A stretch of DNA of 64,000 bases. It comes from Corynebacterium sp. Lineage in GTDB: Bacteria; Actinomycetota; Actinomycetes; Mycobacteriales; Mycobacteriaceae. Positions 1-8,332 of the stretch are shown in pieces (position 1 is the first letter of the stretch; the number at the start of each line of letters is the position of its first letter). The notes beneath the pieces are model-generated. The model was not told the DNA's origin and did not search any database. It worked only from the letters and a program-made list of their open reading frames with translations. Made by a program: the position numbers and the translations under genes. The DNA is taken from assembly GCF_030532195.1 (NCBI RefSeq), contig NZ_JAUNLP010000001.1, forward strand, positions 472,669 through 536,668, read 5' to 3'.

Positions 1-470
1 AGCCAAAAATTGCAACGCAGCGTTTTCGCCCTGCGAAGACGCACCTTTTCATTGTTGCGTTCATGCTCGTGCTGTGCATTATCGCCATCGGCTTCACGCC
101 ATGGTTGGCCGTCACGCTGCTGGCCCCACTCATTTACACACTCTGGATTTTCCGGGTGCGCACCACGGTGGGGCCGCGCGGTATCACTGCGGTCTACTTG
201 CTCAATAAGCGCCGCTCGGTGCCGTGGAGCGATTTTGCGGGGCTGTTCTTTGATAAGCGCGGCCGCGCCTTTGCCGTGACCAAGGACAAGGAGCGCGTGG
301 CACTGCCCGCAATCTCCTTTAACTCCCTGCCGGCGCTGAAGGAAGCTACCGGCGGCATGATTCCAGATCCGATTTCCTCGGCTCGTATGGCGGAAAATGA
401 CAAGGTCGAAGTCTTTGACCGCGACGGCTACTCGGTGATGAAGAAGGTCGAAAAGCCAACCGAGAAGTAG
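1..470 (+). CDS. PH-domain membrane protein (Cfp6/bPH_6 type), 5' end missing
   Basis: The reading frame is open from the window edge, so the gene starts upstream. The first ATG in frame, at 63, is internal because a typical FRPAKTHL stretch precedes it. Two hydrophobic segments (about codons 15-60) are followed by a compact beta-rich domain with a VPWSDFAGLFF stretch typical of bacterial PH domains. Synteny with the Cfp6 gene next to DoxX and LppZ genes in mycobacteria, from memory, supports the family. The protein is probably anchored in the membrane with the PH-like domain in the cytoplasm. Its biochemical role is unknown. A strong hairpin terminator follows, so it is transcribed separately from ilvD. 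Confidence 0.75.
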   Translation, partial: PKIATQRFRPAKTHLFIVAFMLVLCIIAIGFTPWLAVTLLAPLIYTLWIFRVRTTVGPRGITAVYLLNKRRSVPWSDFAGLFFDKRGRAFAVTKDKERVALPAISFNSLPALKEATGGMIPDPISSARMAENDKVEVFDRDGYSVMKKVEKPTEK

Positions 471-483
471 CGCCTGCACCAAC

Positions 484-550
484 CAAAAGGCCCCTAAATC
501 TCATTATGTGGACACCTATGACCACGAAATGAGACATTAGGGGCTTTTTG
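484..550 (+). terminator. Long two-tier hairpin terminator between the PH-domain gene and ilvD
   Basis: The arms GCCCCTAA and TTAGGGGC, extended by ATCTCAT and ATGAGA, enclose a second stem GTGG/CCAC. A run of five T follows at 544-548. It lies 14 nt after the upstream stop codon. Confidence 0.8.
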
Positions 551-604
551 TGATTAGTATGAACAAGTAGTTACCTTGCACCCTATCTAGGAAGGGCACC
601 CCAC

Positions 605-2449
605 ATGATTCCCCTTCGCTCCAAAGTCACCACTGCTGGCCGCAATGCCGCTGGTGCCCGCTCCCTGTGGCGAGCAACCGGCATGACCGACGGCGACTTC
701 GGCAAGCCGATTATCGCAATTGCAAACTCCTACACGCAGTTTGTTCCCGGCCACGTTCACCTCAAGGACGTCGGCGACATCGTCGCTGAGGCCATTACTG
801 AGGCCGGTGGTGTTCCCCGCGAGTTCAACACCATCGCTGTCGATGACGGTATCGCCATGGGACATGATGGCATGCTCTACTCCCTGCCATCGCGCGAGAT
901 TATCGCCGACTCCGTGGAGTACATGGTCAATGCCCACACCGCAGATGCCCTGGTGTGTATCTCCAACTGCGACAAGATCACCCCGGGCATGCTCAATGCG
1001 GCTCTGCGTCTGAATATTCCGGTGGTCTTCGTCTCCGGTGGTCCAATGGAATCAGGCTCGTCGATTGTTGTCGACGGCGTCGTCAAGCCTGGCTCTGACC
1101 TGATCTCTGCAATCTCTGCATCCGCCAACGACAAGGTCGATGACAAGAACCTCCTCGACATCGAGCGTTCGGCCTGCCCGACCTGTGGTTCCTGCTCGGG
1201 TATGTTCACCGCCAACTCCATGAACTGCCTGACCGAGGCGCTGGGTCTGTCACTGCCGGGCAACGGTTCTACGCTGGCCACGCAGAAGGCTCGCCGCGAC
1301 CTGTTCACCCGCGCCGGCAAGCTGATTGTGGACTTGGCCAAGCGCTACTACAACGACGGCGACGAGTCGGTGCTGCCACGCAGCGTCGCTACTCGCGAAG
1401 CATTCGTCAATGCTATGACCCTGGACGTTGCCATGGGCGGCTCCACCAACACGGTGCTGCACATCCTGGCTGCCGCCCAGGAAGGCGAGATTGACTTCGA
1501 TTTGGCCGACATCGATGCCATCTCGCGTCGCGTGCCGTGCCTGTCCAAGGTGGCTCCGAACTCCGATTACTACATGGAAGATGTCCACCGCGCCGGCGGT
1601 ATTCCGGCCATCCTCGGCGAGCTGCGTCGCGCTGGCCTGCTGAACATGGATGTCCACTCGGTGCACTCCCCATCTCTGGAGGAGCACCTGGATAACTGGG
1701 ACATCCGTGGCGGCAAGGCAACCGATGAGGCCATCGAGCTCTTCCACGCAGCTCCGGGCGGCGTTCGCACTACCGAGCCGTTCTCCACGTCCAACCGCTG
1801 GGAGAGCCTGGACACCGACTCCGAAAACGGCTGCATTCGCGACATCGATCACGCCTACACCAAGGAAGGTGGCCTGTGCGTCCTGCGCGGCAACATCGCA
1901 GAGGATGGTGCCGTGCTCAAGACCGCCGGTATTAGCGAAGACCAGTTCCACTTCGAGGGCAAGGCTCGCGTCGTCGAAAGCCAAGAAGAAGCCGTATCGG
2001 TCATTCTGAATCGCACACTGCAGCCAGGCGAGGTCCTCTTTGTCATCTACGAGGGACCTTCCGGGGGCCCGGGCATGCAGGAGATGCTGCACCCAACCGC
2101 ATTCATCAAGGGCGCCGGCCTGGGCAAGGTCTGTGCACTGGTCACCGACGGCCGCTTCTCCGGTGGTTCATCAGGCCTGTCCATTGGCCACGTCTCCCCC
2201 GAGGCCGCTGCTGGTGGCGCCATCGGTCTGGTACGCGACGGCGACCCGGTCTACATCGACGTCGCTGAACGACGTCTCGAGATTCAGGTCTCCGATGAGG
2301 AATTGGCAGCACGCCGCGATGAGGAACTCAAGCGCGACAAGCCATTTACTCCGCACAAGCCGCGTCCGCGCAAGGTGTCCAAGGCACTGCGTGCTTACGC
2401 AAAGATGGCATCCAGCGCTGATAAGGGCGCTGTGCGTGTAGTTGACTAG
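605..2449 (+). CDS. ilvD: Dihydroxy-acid dehydratase
   Basis: It dehydrates 2,3-dihydroxy-isovalerate and 2,3-dihydroxy-3-methylvalerate to 2-oxo acids in valine and isoleucine synthesis, and feeds leucine and pantothenate. The 614-residue length is normal. Visible signatures are NCDKITPGM with Cys122 and [17 protein letters not shown] with Cys191, Cys194 and Cys197; these regions hold the iron-sulfur ligands of the IlvD/Edd family. GGSTNTVLH follows further on. The ATG at 605 has an AGGAAGG ribosome site 9 nt upstream (589-595). The gene is monocistronic between two hairpins. No other ilv gene is in the window, which fits corynebacteria, where ilvBNC lies elsewhere. Confidence 0.97.
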   Translation: MIPLRSKVTTAGRNAAGARSLWRATGMTDGDFGKPIIAIANSYTQFVPGHVHLKDVGDIVAEAITEAGGVPREFNTIAVDDGIAMGHDGMLYSLPSREIIADSVEYMVNAHTADALVCISNCDKITPGMLNAALRLNIPVVFVSGGPMESGSSIVVDGVVKPGSDLISAISASANDKVDDKNLLDIERSACPTCGSCSGMFTANSMNCLTEALGLSLPGNGSTLATQKARRDLFTRAGKLIVDLAKRYYNDGDESVLPRSVATREAFVNAMTLDVAMGGSTNTVLHILAAAQEGEIDFDLADIDAISRRVPCLSKVAPNSDYYMEDVHRAGGIPAILGELRRAGLLNMDVHSVHSPSLEEHLDNWDIRGGKATDEAIELFHAAPGGVRTTEPFSTSNRWESLDTDSENGCIRDIDHAYTKEGGLCVLRGNIAEDGAVLKTAGISEDQFHFEGKARVVESQEEAVSVILNRTLQPGEVLFVIYEGPSGGPGMQEMLHPTAFIKGAGLGKVCALVTDGRFSGGSSGLSIGHVSPEAAAGGAIGLVRDGDPVYIDVAERRLEIQVSDEELAARRDEELKRDKPFTPHKPRPRKVSKALRAYAKMASSADKGAVRVVD

Positions 2450-2474
2450 TTAGCTGGTCACTTGAGTTAAATTC

Positions 2475-3362
2475 TCAGGACTTTAGGCCCGTGTTCTTTG
2501 CACGGGCCTTTGTGCTATTCGCGTCATCCTTCGTCGAGTTTTTCAGCAACTGCTGGTATTCCACACCGTCGATGCCTTCGGCGACATCCTTCGTATGGTC
2601 CAACTTGCTGCCCTCCGTAATGGCAGCCATGACATAGCCCGGCCCGAAGACAACAGAAGAGTGCCACGTGCGCCCATTGGACCAACCCATCTTGGCGCCC
2701 TCAGAGCCCGGCAATCCGGCAAGACCGAAATCCTGACGATATCCATCTGCGGCAACAGGAGACCACTGGCGCATTGCCTTGAGAACAACCGAGTCAGAAT
2801 CGCGCAGTCGCAACTGCGAAATAAAGGACACGACGTCAGCTGCGGTCGTTCGCGAGACGCCCCACTTCTGCCCGCCGAAGGTACTAAAAAGACCGTATTC
2901 CGCGGCAATGCTGTCAACCGATTCCGGATACAGTTCGTAGAACTCGGCCGCAAGGTCGTCATCGGAACGCGACACCATCTTTTCCACCCGCTTAGCATCC
3001 GCGGCAGCGCCGTGTTCCAGCACGTACTGACCGATGTAGAGCTTGATCAGCGACAGCGCCGGCAGCGGTCGCTGATCCTCATCAGTGCTGTACCCCACCC
3101 CAATCGGCGAATAGCTCACCGACATCTGCGTGCGCGGATTGGTTTGAATGCGCCCCTCGCCGTTGACGTTCATCCGCGGCAAATCCTTCGCGTATGGCGT
3201 TACGGTGCTTATCGACGGCCCGGAGTCTGTATCCGAGTTGCGAGCATCGGCAACGGCACCGGAATGGTCATCGACCGCAACCGCAGCACCGACTGCAGAC
3301 ATGCAAAAGACCACCGCGAGGGTGGTCTTTAGTCGGCGACTCGATTTCAGCATAGGGGGCAT
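2475..3362 (-). CDS. Exported serine hydrolase of the beta-lactamase/transpeptidase fold, degenerate
   Basis: From the ATG at 3362 (residues MPPMLKSSRR) the protein is 295 residues with an N-terminal signal peptide or anchor (about residues 10-30). The open frame runs further upstream to 3512, but that part is unlike a signal sequence, and a G-rich ribosome-site-like stretch precedes 3362. SLIK (Ser104-Lys107) matches SxxK, SRSDDD near 131-136 stands where SDN would be, and KMG (224-226) stands where KTG would be. These suggest a penicillin-interacting fold with altered second and third motifs, so real beta-lactamase activity is doubtful. It is probably a cell-envelope protein of unknown substrate. 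It converges on ilvD. Confidence 0.65.
   Translation of the reverse strand: MPPMLKSSRRLKTTLAVVFCMSAVGAAVAVDDHSGAVADARNSDTDSGPSISTVTPYAKDLPRMNVNGEGRIQTNPRTQMSVSYSPIGVGYSTDEDQRPLPALSLIKLYIGQYVLEHGAAADAKRVEKMVSRSDDDLAAEFYELYPESVDSIAAEYGLFSTFGGQKWGVSRTTAADVVSFISQLRLRDSDSVVLKAMRQWSPVAADGYRQDFGLAGLPGSEGAKMGWSNGRTWHSSVVFGPGYVMAAITEGSKLDHTKDVAEGIDGVEYQQLLKNSTKDDANSTKARAKNTGLKS
2485..2509 (+). terminator. ilvD terminator hairpin, inside the 3' end of the convergent gene
   Basis: A perfect 9-bp stem (AGGCCCGTG with CACGGGCCT) and a 7-nt loop lie 36 nt after the ilvD stop. The T-rich tail is short. The same bases encode the last residues of the minus-strand gene that stops at 2475. Confidence 0.7.
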
Positions 3363-3430
3363 TGTACCCCCGCCTGCTCCGCTAATCCTATTCGGTCGAG
3401 TCCTGTCTGCGGTGTGGCGGTGAATTGTCG

Positions 3431-4744
3431 TTATCGGACAAATGGCAGCGTGTTCGTTGTCAGCCACCACAGTCCCACTGCGGCCAGGATGGCCAGAGCA
3501 CCGAAAATCCACGACGATGCCAGCGGGCGACGTGCCCAGCTGCGGCCGAAGTCGATACCAATTCGACCTGGGCCGGTGAACTGCAGTCCCAGTGCCATGG
3601 CCGTCATGAGCAGCTGCAGCTGCAGGTCAGCGGCACCATCGCCGACCAGGCTCAACCCGCCGGACGTCGTTGCGACATCAAACATGCTGAGGTAGGCCGA
3701 CAGTGCCAACGCAAGCGCTGCTGCCAGCGGTGTGGCCAAACCGAGCACCAGCAAGGTACCAGCGATGAGCTGGGTTGTCGGAATGGCCGTGGCCATCACT
3801 GCCCCGAACGCGAAGTTGTTCTGGTTAAACTGCGCCTCCAAGGCGGTGGTGCCACCGGAATTGCCCCACCCCAGCAGCGTCGTCAGGCCGTGGACCAACA
3901 GCAACGCGCCGAGGCCCAGACGCACCAGCAGCAAACCGAAATCGGTGGTGCCGCGGCGGTACTCCGGCTCATCGCCGTCGTAGAAGTCCGTGTCTTCGTC
4001 CACCTGGCCGTCAGCTGCCACAGCTCCTGCAGGTGCTGCGACCTGAGTCGGTGCAGCCTCGGCCGCCGGAGTCGGCTCGGCGAAGTCCGTGCGGTCGAGA
4101 AATTCGGTCTCGGCGTTGGACTGCTGGGCCGAATCATTAAACGTGTCCCCTGCTGCTGGGTGGAGTTCCTCGTTCTCCCTAGCGGAGAAAGCTTCGGTCG
4201 GCTGACCGAAGTCCTCATCAGGGTTGACGGACTCCCCCTGGTTCGGCTTGTGCAGGATTTCGGTAGCTGCAGCGTCCTGTGGCTCCGGGGCCTCGGGCTC
4301 CTCCTTGGGTCTGCCGGCAGGGCTAATCACCTGTGGAGCAGTTCGCCCGGCTGCAGCGTAGGCATCATAACGCCTGCGCGGAGTGGGTTCAGGCTCAGGC
4401 TCTGGTTCCGGCTTTGCTTCCGACTCAACCGCAGCCGAATCGGTCTCCGGCAGTTCCGCCATATCAGCGTCCGTCAGCGGCTCAAGGTCCGGTTCTGATT
4501 CTGGTCCTGGCTCTGGTGCAGACTTCTTGGAGGCCTCCTCGGCCTCTGAAGCTACGTTCTTCTCAGGCACACCTGGGAAGACCTGCGTCGCAGTGTTGTC
4601 ACTGTCATCGCTGGTGTCGTCTGTTACGTCGTCGTTCATCGGCTCAGCGAGCTTGCGGTAGGTCGGGACGTCGAGATCGTCATCGAATCCGTCCTCCACA
4701 TTCTCGAGGGCGCGGTCGTTCGGGTACTTCTCTGAGTCGCTCAC
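3431..4744 (-). CDS. DoxX-family membrane protein with long acidic N-terminal region
   Basis: The first 260 or so residues are Glu, Asp, Pro and Ala rich and look disordered. The C-terminal 170 residues form a DoxX domain of hydrophobic helices starting at LLLVRLGLGALLLVHGL. From memory, the orthologous mycobacterial DoxX (Rv3005c) belongs to a membrane oxidoreductase complex with SodA and the sulfurtransferase SseA, and it also neighbours cfp6 and lppZ, so a redox role is a reasonable inference. The GTG start at 4744 is supported by a TAATGT hexamer ending 7 nt before it (4752-4757 on the plus strand), which implies a leaderless transcript. The acidic tail is much longer than the DoxX domain needs. 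Confidence 0.8.
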   Translation of the reverse strand: MSDSEKYPNDRALENVEDGFDDDLDVPTYRKLAEPMNDDVTDDTSDDSDNTATQVFPGVPEKNVASEAEEASKKSAPEPGPESEPDLEPLTDADMAELPETDSAAVESEAKPEPEPEPEPTPRRRYDAYAAAGRTAPQVISPAGRPKEEPEAPEPQDAAATEILHKPNQGESVNPDEDFGQPTEAFSARENEELHPAAGDTFNDSAQQSNAETEFLDRTDFAEPTPAAEAAPTQVAAPAGAVAADGQVDEDTDFYDGDEPEYRRGTTDFGLLLVRLGLGALLLVHGLTTLLGWGNSGGTTALEAQFNQNNFAFGAVMATAIPTTQLIAGTLLVLGLATPLAAALALALSAYLSMFDVATTSGGLSLVGDGAADLQLQLLMTAMALGLQFTGPGRIGIDFGRSWARRPLASSWIFGALAILAAVGLWWLTTNTLPFVR

Positions 4745-4820
4745 ACCGTCAACATTAAAACCACTGATTCACTTTTGGTCGCAGGCGTGGCCGTGATTCG
4801 GCGCGGTATTGTGTAGGCCT
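4745..4820. promoter_or_regulatory. Divergent promoters for the DoxX and LppZ-like genes, both apparently leaderless
   Basis: On the minus strand TAATGT (4757-4752) ends 7 nt before the GTG at 4744. On the plus strand TATTGT (4807-4812) ends 8 nt before the ATG at 4821. Neither start has a convincing ribosome site. No clear -35 element is visible. Confidence 0.55.
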
Positions 4821-5906
4821 ATGAGTTCCCGCCACGATTGCACACGCCCCGACAGCCGCAGTCCGCAGTCCCGTTTTCGCGGTCCCCGCAGGGCTGCACT
4901 CGCTGCTGGTGCCGTCGGCACGCTCGTGCTTTCGGGATGCATGAGCTCATCGGCATCGCTTGAAGCGCCGTTCGCTGAGGACACCGCCGAGCCCACGGGC
5001 ATTGCGATGCCCAAGTTCTCGTCTCCGGATCTGCCTGACTCCCCTGTTCCCACCACAGAACGGAAGAAGAAGGAGTCGGGGCCGTGCGACATTGACGATG
5101 TCACGCTGGCCGCCTGCCTGCCGCTAACGACCGCGCTAACTTCGATTGGCCCAGGTCAAGCGCTCGTCGCAACTGACGACGGCGCGCTCACCGTGGTCGC
5201 TCCCGGTAAGAAGCCGCGCGAAATCGCCAATATCGGCGCGCCCGCCAAGCAGCTTCTGCCCAGCCCCGCTGTCACCGAAGACCGTCAGGTTTTTGTGCTG
5301 CGTAACGACGACACCCTCGCTCGAGTCACCATTTTGGACGATGCTCCCGCTGATATTCGTGAGCTACCTGAGCTGAGTGAACCCGGCATTCTGGGAATTT
5401 ATTTTGACCGCATCTTCGGCGAAGAAGCACCCCGCAAGCTCTTGGTCGGTGACCCCGGCATTCAATTCCAGCAGTTTTGCCACGGACCGGAATCCATGCC
5501 ACCGCTGGCAACCGCAATTCTCGATGGCACACCACAGCTAGTGCAGCTCACCGGCCCCATTATTGATCCGCTCGGAGGCGTTGACCTCAATGATTCCATC
5601 GGCGGGTGTGCCGTGATGGGTGACCGAGCGGTCATCGCCATTCCGAATGCACAAAAGGTGATTTCACTGCCGATTGGGCCGGAGTTCAATGGTCCTGGCA
5701 GCGGCTGGGAAGTAAAGGGATCACCGGACGTGCTGGTTGACGGTGACTTTGGCCAAATCTCCCACGTGGCAGCCGTTGCCTCGGGTCAGGGCATCGAAGT
5801 GTGGGGTGCCACAACGAATAAAACCGCCGGGGCCAAGCCCTCGGAGTCGGACGAGCGAGTCGTCCGACTGCCGAGCGATGGCGCCGCCGGCGGTTCCCCG
5901 GATTAA
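4821..5906 (+). CDS. LppZ-like lipoprotein, probable beta-propeller
   Basis: The N-terminus has Arg-rich residues, then AALAAGAVGTLVLSGC, a clear signal peptide with lipobox LSGC, so the mature protein is an anchored lipoprotein. The remaining 310 residues lack obvious catalytic motifs but show repeated short strands separated by Gly/Asp turns, in keeping with a propeller. Position beside the DoxX gene and gatB matches mycobacterial lppZ (Rv3006, from memory), whose family resembles PQQ-type sugar dehydrogenases. I do not see residues that prove an enzyme. The ATG at 4821 is preferred over a TTG at 4809 that overlaps the -10 element. It converges on gatB with a 12-nt gap. Confidence 0.6.
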   Translation: MSSRHDCTRPDSRSPQSRFRGPRRAALAAGAVGTLVLSGCMSSSASLEAPFAEDTAEPTGIAMPKFSSPDLPDSPVPTTERKKKESGPCDIDDVTLAACLPLTTALTSIGPGQALVATDDGALTVVAPGKKPREIANIGAPAKQLLPSPAVTEDRQVFVLRNDDTLARVTILDDAPADIRELPELSEPGILGIYFDRIFGEEAPRKLLVGDPGIQFQQFCHGPESMPPLATAILDGTPQLVQLTGPIIDPLGGVDLNDSIGGCAVMGDRAVIAIPNAQKVISLPIGPEFNGPGSGWEVKGSPDVLVDGDFGQISHVAAVASGQGIEVWGATTNKTAGAKPSESDERVVRLPSDGAAGGSPD

Positions 5907-5918
5907 ACCTCCGAGCTG

Positions 5919-7427
5919 CTAGTTCAGCTTCTTAGCAATCAGCTGGTTGACCTGAGCTGGGTCAGCCTTGCCACGGGTGGCCTTCATGACCTGGCCCACG
6001 ATGGCACCGACAACCTTCTTGTTGCCGGCGCGGTACTTCTCCACGATGTCCGGGTTGGCAGCCAGGGCATCGTCGACAGCCTTCTCAATAGCTCCGTCGT
6101 CTCGGACGACCTCCAGACCACGAGCGGCAACAACCTCATCCACGTCGCCCTCGCCAGCGAGAACGCCATCGACAGCCTTACGAGCCAGCTTGTTGGTCAG
6201 CTTGCCCTCTTCAATCAGAGCGATCACGCGGGCGACCTGTGCTGGAGTGATCTCCAGCTGAGCCAGCTCCACGCCCGCCTCATTGGCCTTCTGTGCCAGG
6301 TAGGCAACCCACCAGGAGCGAGCCTCAGCCGGACCAGCGCCGGCCTCGACGGTGTCCACAATCAGGTCGAGTGCGCCGGCGTTGACCAGGTCGCGCATTT
6401 CCTCGTCCTTCAGGCCCCACTCTTCCTGGATGCGTGCGCGGCGGACCCACGGCAGCTCCGGCAGCGTTGCGCGGATTTCCTCCACCCACTCACGCGGAGC
6501 GATGACCGGAGGCAGGTCCGGGTCATTGAAGTAGCGGTAGTCCGACTGCGACTCCTTCGGGCGGCCCTTGGACGTCGTGCCGTCGGTCTCCTGGTAGTGA
6601 CGGGTCTCCTGAACAATCTCCTCACCGTTGACGATGGCAGCGGCCTGACGCTGCATCTCGTAGCGAACAGCCTGTTCAACAGACTTCAGAGAGTTGATGT
6701 TCTTGGTCTCAGTACGAGTACCGAATTCCTCCTGGCCAATCGGGCGCAGGGAAACGTTGGAGTCCACACGCATCGAGCCCTGATCCATGCGAGCATCGGA
6801 GACACCGAGGGACTTCACCAAGTCACGCAGTGCCGAAACGTACGCACGAGCAACCTCTGGCGCACGCTCGCCAGCACCGATAATTGGCTTCGTCACAATC
6901 TCAATCAGTGGAATGCCTGCGCGGTTGCAGTCCACCAGCGAACGCGTGGCGCCGTGAATACGGCCATCGGCACCGCCCAGGTGCGTCAGCTTGCCAGTGT
7001 CTTCTTCCATGTGAGCACGCTCGATTTCGACACGGAACTCCGTGCCGTCGTCAAGCTGAACGTCAAGATATCCGTCGTATGCGATTGGCTCGTCGTACTG
7101 GGAAATCTGGTAGTTCTTCGGCTGATCCGGGTAGAAGTAGTTCTTGCGTGCAAAGCGAGAGGACTCCGCAATCTGGCAGTTGAGAGCCAGACCGATCTTA
7201 ATGGCCCACTCAACGCCCTGACGGTTAACCACGGGCAGCGCGCCCGGCAGGCCAAGGCTGCAAGGGTCGACGTTGCTATTGGGCTCGGCACCGAAATTTG
7301 CCGAGGAAGACGAGAACATCTTGGTCTTCGTCGCAAGCTCGACGTGGACCTCCATGCCCATTACCGGGTCAAATCGTTCGAGGACCTCATCAAAGTCCAT
7401 CAAGTCATCAGCGTATGCAGCGGTCAT
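5919..7427 (-). CDS. gatB: Asp-tRNA(Asn)/Glu-tRNA(Gln) amidotransferase subunit B
   Basis: GatB binds the mischarged tRNA and, in the GatCAB complex, activates the Glu or Asp side chain before amidation with ammonia from GatA. The 502-residue protein opens with the conserved GMEVHVEL and FSSSSANFG. It continues with [11 protein letters not shown] and [15 protein letters not shown], and ends with the helical YqeY-like tail ([20 protein letters not shown]). It is separated from gatC-gatA by pfkA and an ABC importer, a scattered arrangement also seen in relatives. The start at 7427 faces a divergent methyltransferase gene. Confidence 0.97.
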   Translation of the reverse strand: MTAAYADDLMDFDEVLERFDPVMGMEVHVELATKTKMFSSSSANFGAEPNSNVDPCSLGLPGALPVVNRQGVEWAIKIGLALNCQIAESSRFARKNYFYPDQPKNYQISQYDEPIAYDGYLDVQLDDGTEFRVEIERAHMEEDTGKLTHLGGADGRIHGATRSLVDCNRAGIPLIEIVTKPIIGAGERAPEVARAYVSALRDLVKSLGVSDARMDQGSMRVDSNVSLRPIGQEEFGTRTETKNINSLKSVEQAVRYEMQRQAAAIVNGEEIVQETRHYQETDGTTSKGRPKESQSDYRYFNDPDLPPVIAPREWVEEIRATLPELPWVRRARIQEEWGLKDEEMRDLVNAGALDLIVDTVEAGAGPAEARSWWVAYLAQKANEAGVELAQLEITPAQVARVIALIEEGKLTNKLARKAVDGVLAGEGDVDEVVAARGLEVVRDDGAIEKAVDDALAANPDIVEKYRAGNKKVVGAIVGQVMKATRGKADPAQVNQLIAKKLN

Positions 7428-7467
7428 GGTTGTACAGTCTACTAGCGATACCGCCTGCGGCGTGCCC

Positions 7468-7473
7468 TAGGGT
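7468..7473 (+). promoter_or_regulatory. -10 hexamer TAGGGT for the methyltransferase gene
   Basis: It ends 7 nt before the GTG at 7481, which suggests transcription starts at the start codon. It decides the start in a frame that is otherwise open far upstream into gatB. Confidence 0.5.
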
Positions 7474-7480
7474 AGAACTC

Positions 7481-8314
7481 GTGCCTGGAGTAAATGAACA
7501 TCCGCCGATTCCACCGACGTCGACACGCGATACGCCCACCTTTCGCACTCCCGCCGACCGCCACCGCGCTGGCGCTACTTTTGACGATGAGCTGCAGGAA
7601 AGCCGCGACGGCGCAACCGGCTATCACCGCGTGCGCCCCGGCTATCCGCCCGAAGTCATCGCGGCACTGACCGCATTAGCACCGACGCCACAGGTCGTCG
7701 CCGATATCGGCGCCGGCACCGGAAAACTCACTGCCGCGCTTGACGACGTCTACCGCGACGCGGCCATACTCGCGCTCGATCCTTCGACTGCGATGCGGCA
7801 GGCCCTGTCGCACAATCTTCCCGGTATTCAGTGCACCGACGGCACAGCAGAGCGCACTGGACTTTCCACTGGCAGCGTCAATGTCGCCACCTGCGCGCAA
7901 ACCTGGCACTGGGTGGACACCGCCGCTGCGAGTAAGGAGTTCGCACGCATCTTAAGCGACGGTGGCGTGGCCATGTTGGTGTGGAACAACCTCGATGTCT
8001 CCGTGCCGTGGGTGCATCGTCTCAGCCGCATCATGCACGCCGGAGATGTGCTGCGCCCCGGCTTCTACCCCGAGGTAGGCCCCGAACTGACTTTGGCCGA
8101 TGAGGTGCGCACAACGTGGGAACAAACTCTCACGTTGGAGGACATCGTGCTGCTGGCGCGAACACGTTCCTATTGGCTGCGTTCGAAGCCGGCCACGCGT
8201 GAGAAGGTGGAAGCCAACCTGCATTGGTATCTACATGAGCATTTGGGCTTTACATACGAAGAAGGCATCGCCCTTCCCTATCGGTGCGATGCCTTCTATT
8301 TTCGAGCCAGCTAG
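7481..8314 (+). CDS. Class I SAM-dependent methyltransferase
   Basis: The 277-residue product has the SAM-binding motif VADIGAGTGKLT at about residues 71-82, an acidic residue ending strand 2 (ALDPS), and a CAQTWHWVD segment typical of the Methyltransf_11/UbiE-like group often annotated as trans-aconitate- or SAM-methyltransferase-like. The substrate cannot be told from sequence. The GTG start at 7481 is supported by a -10 element 7 nt upstream and because the longer frame would run antisense through gatB. It stands alone and converges on the YkvI-like gene 18 nt downstream. Confidence 0.8.
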   Translation: MPGVNEHPPIPPTSTRDTPTFRTPADRHRAGATFDDELQESRDGATGYHRVRPGYPPEVIAALTALAPTPQVVADIGAGTGKLTAALDDVYRDAAILALDPSTAMRQALSHNLPGIQCTDGTAERTGLSTGSVNVATCAQTWHWVDTAAASKEFARILSDGGVAMLVWNNLDVSVPWVHRLSRIMHAGDVLRPGFYPEVGPELTLADEVRTTWEQTLTLEDIVLLARTRSYWLRSKPATREKVEANLHWYLHEHLGFTYEEGIALPYRCDAFYFRAS

Positions 8315-8332
8315 CTTGCGCTGACGTTTTCG

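Noticed and set aside
3362..3512. Extended N-terminus of the exported hydrolase
   Set aside because: It overlaps the end of the DoxX gene by 82 bp on the same strand and would bury the signal peptide.
7298..7480. Upstream part of the methyltransferase frame as coding
   Set aside because: It overlaps the start of gatB in antisense, and a leaderless start signal fixes the GTG at 7481.
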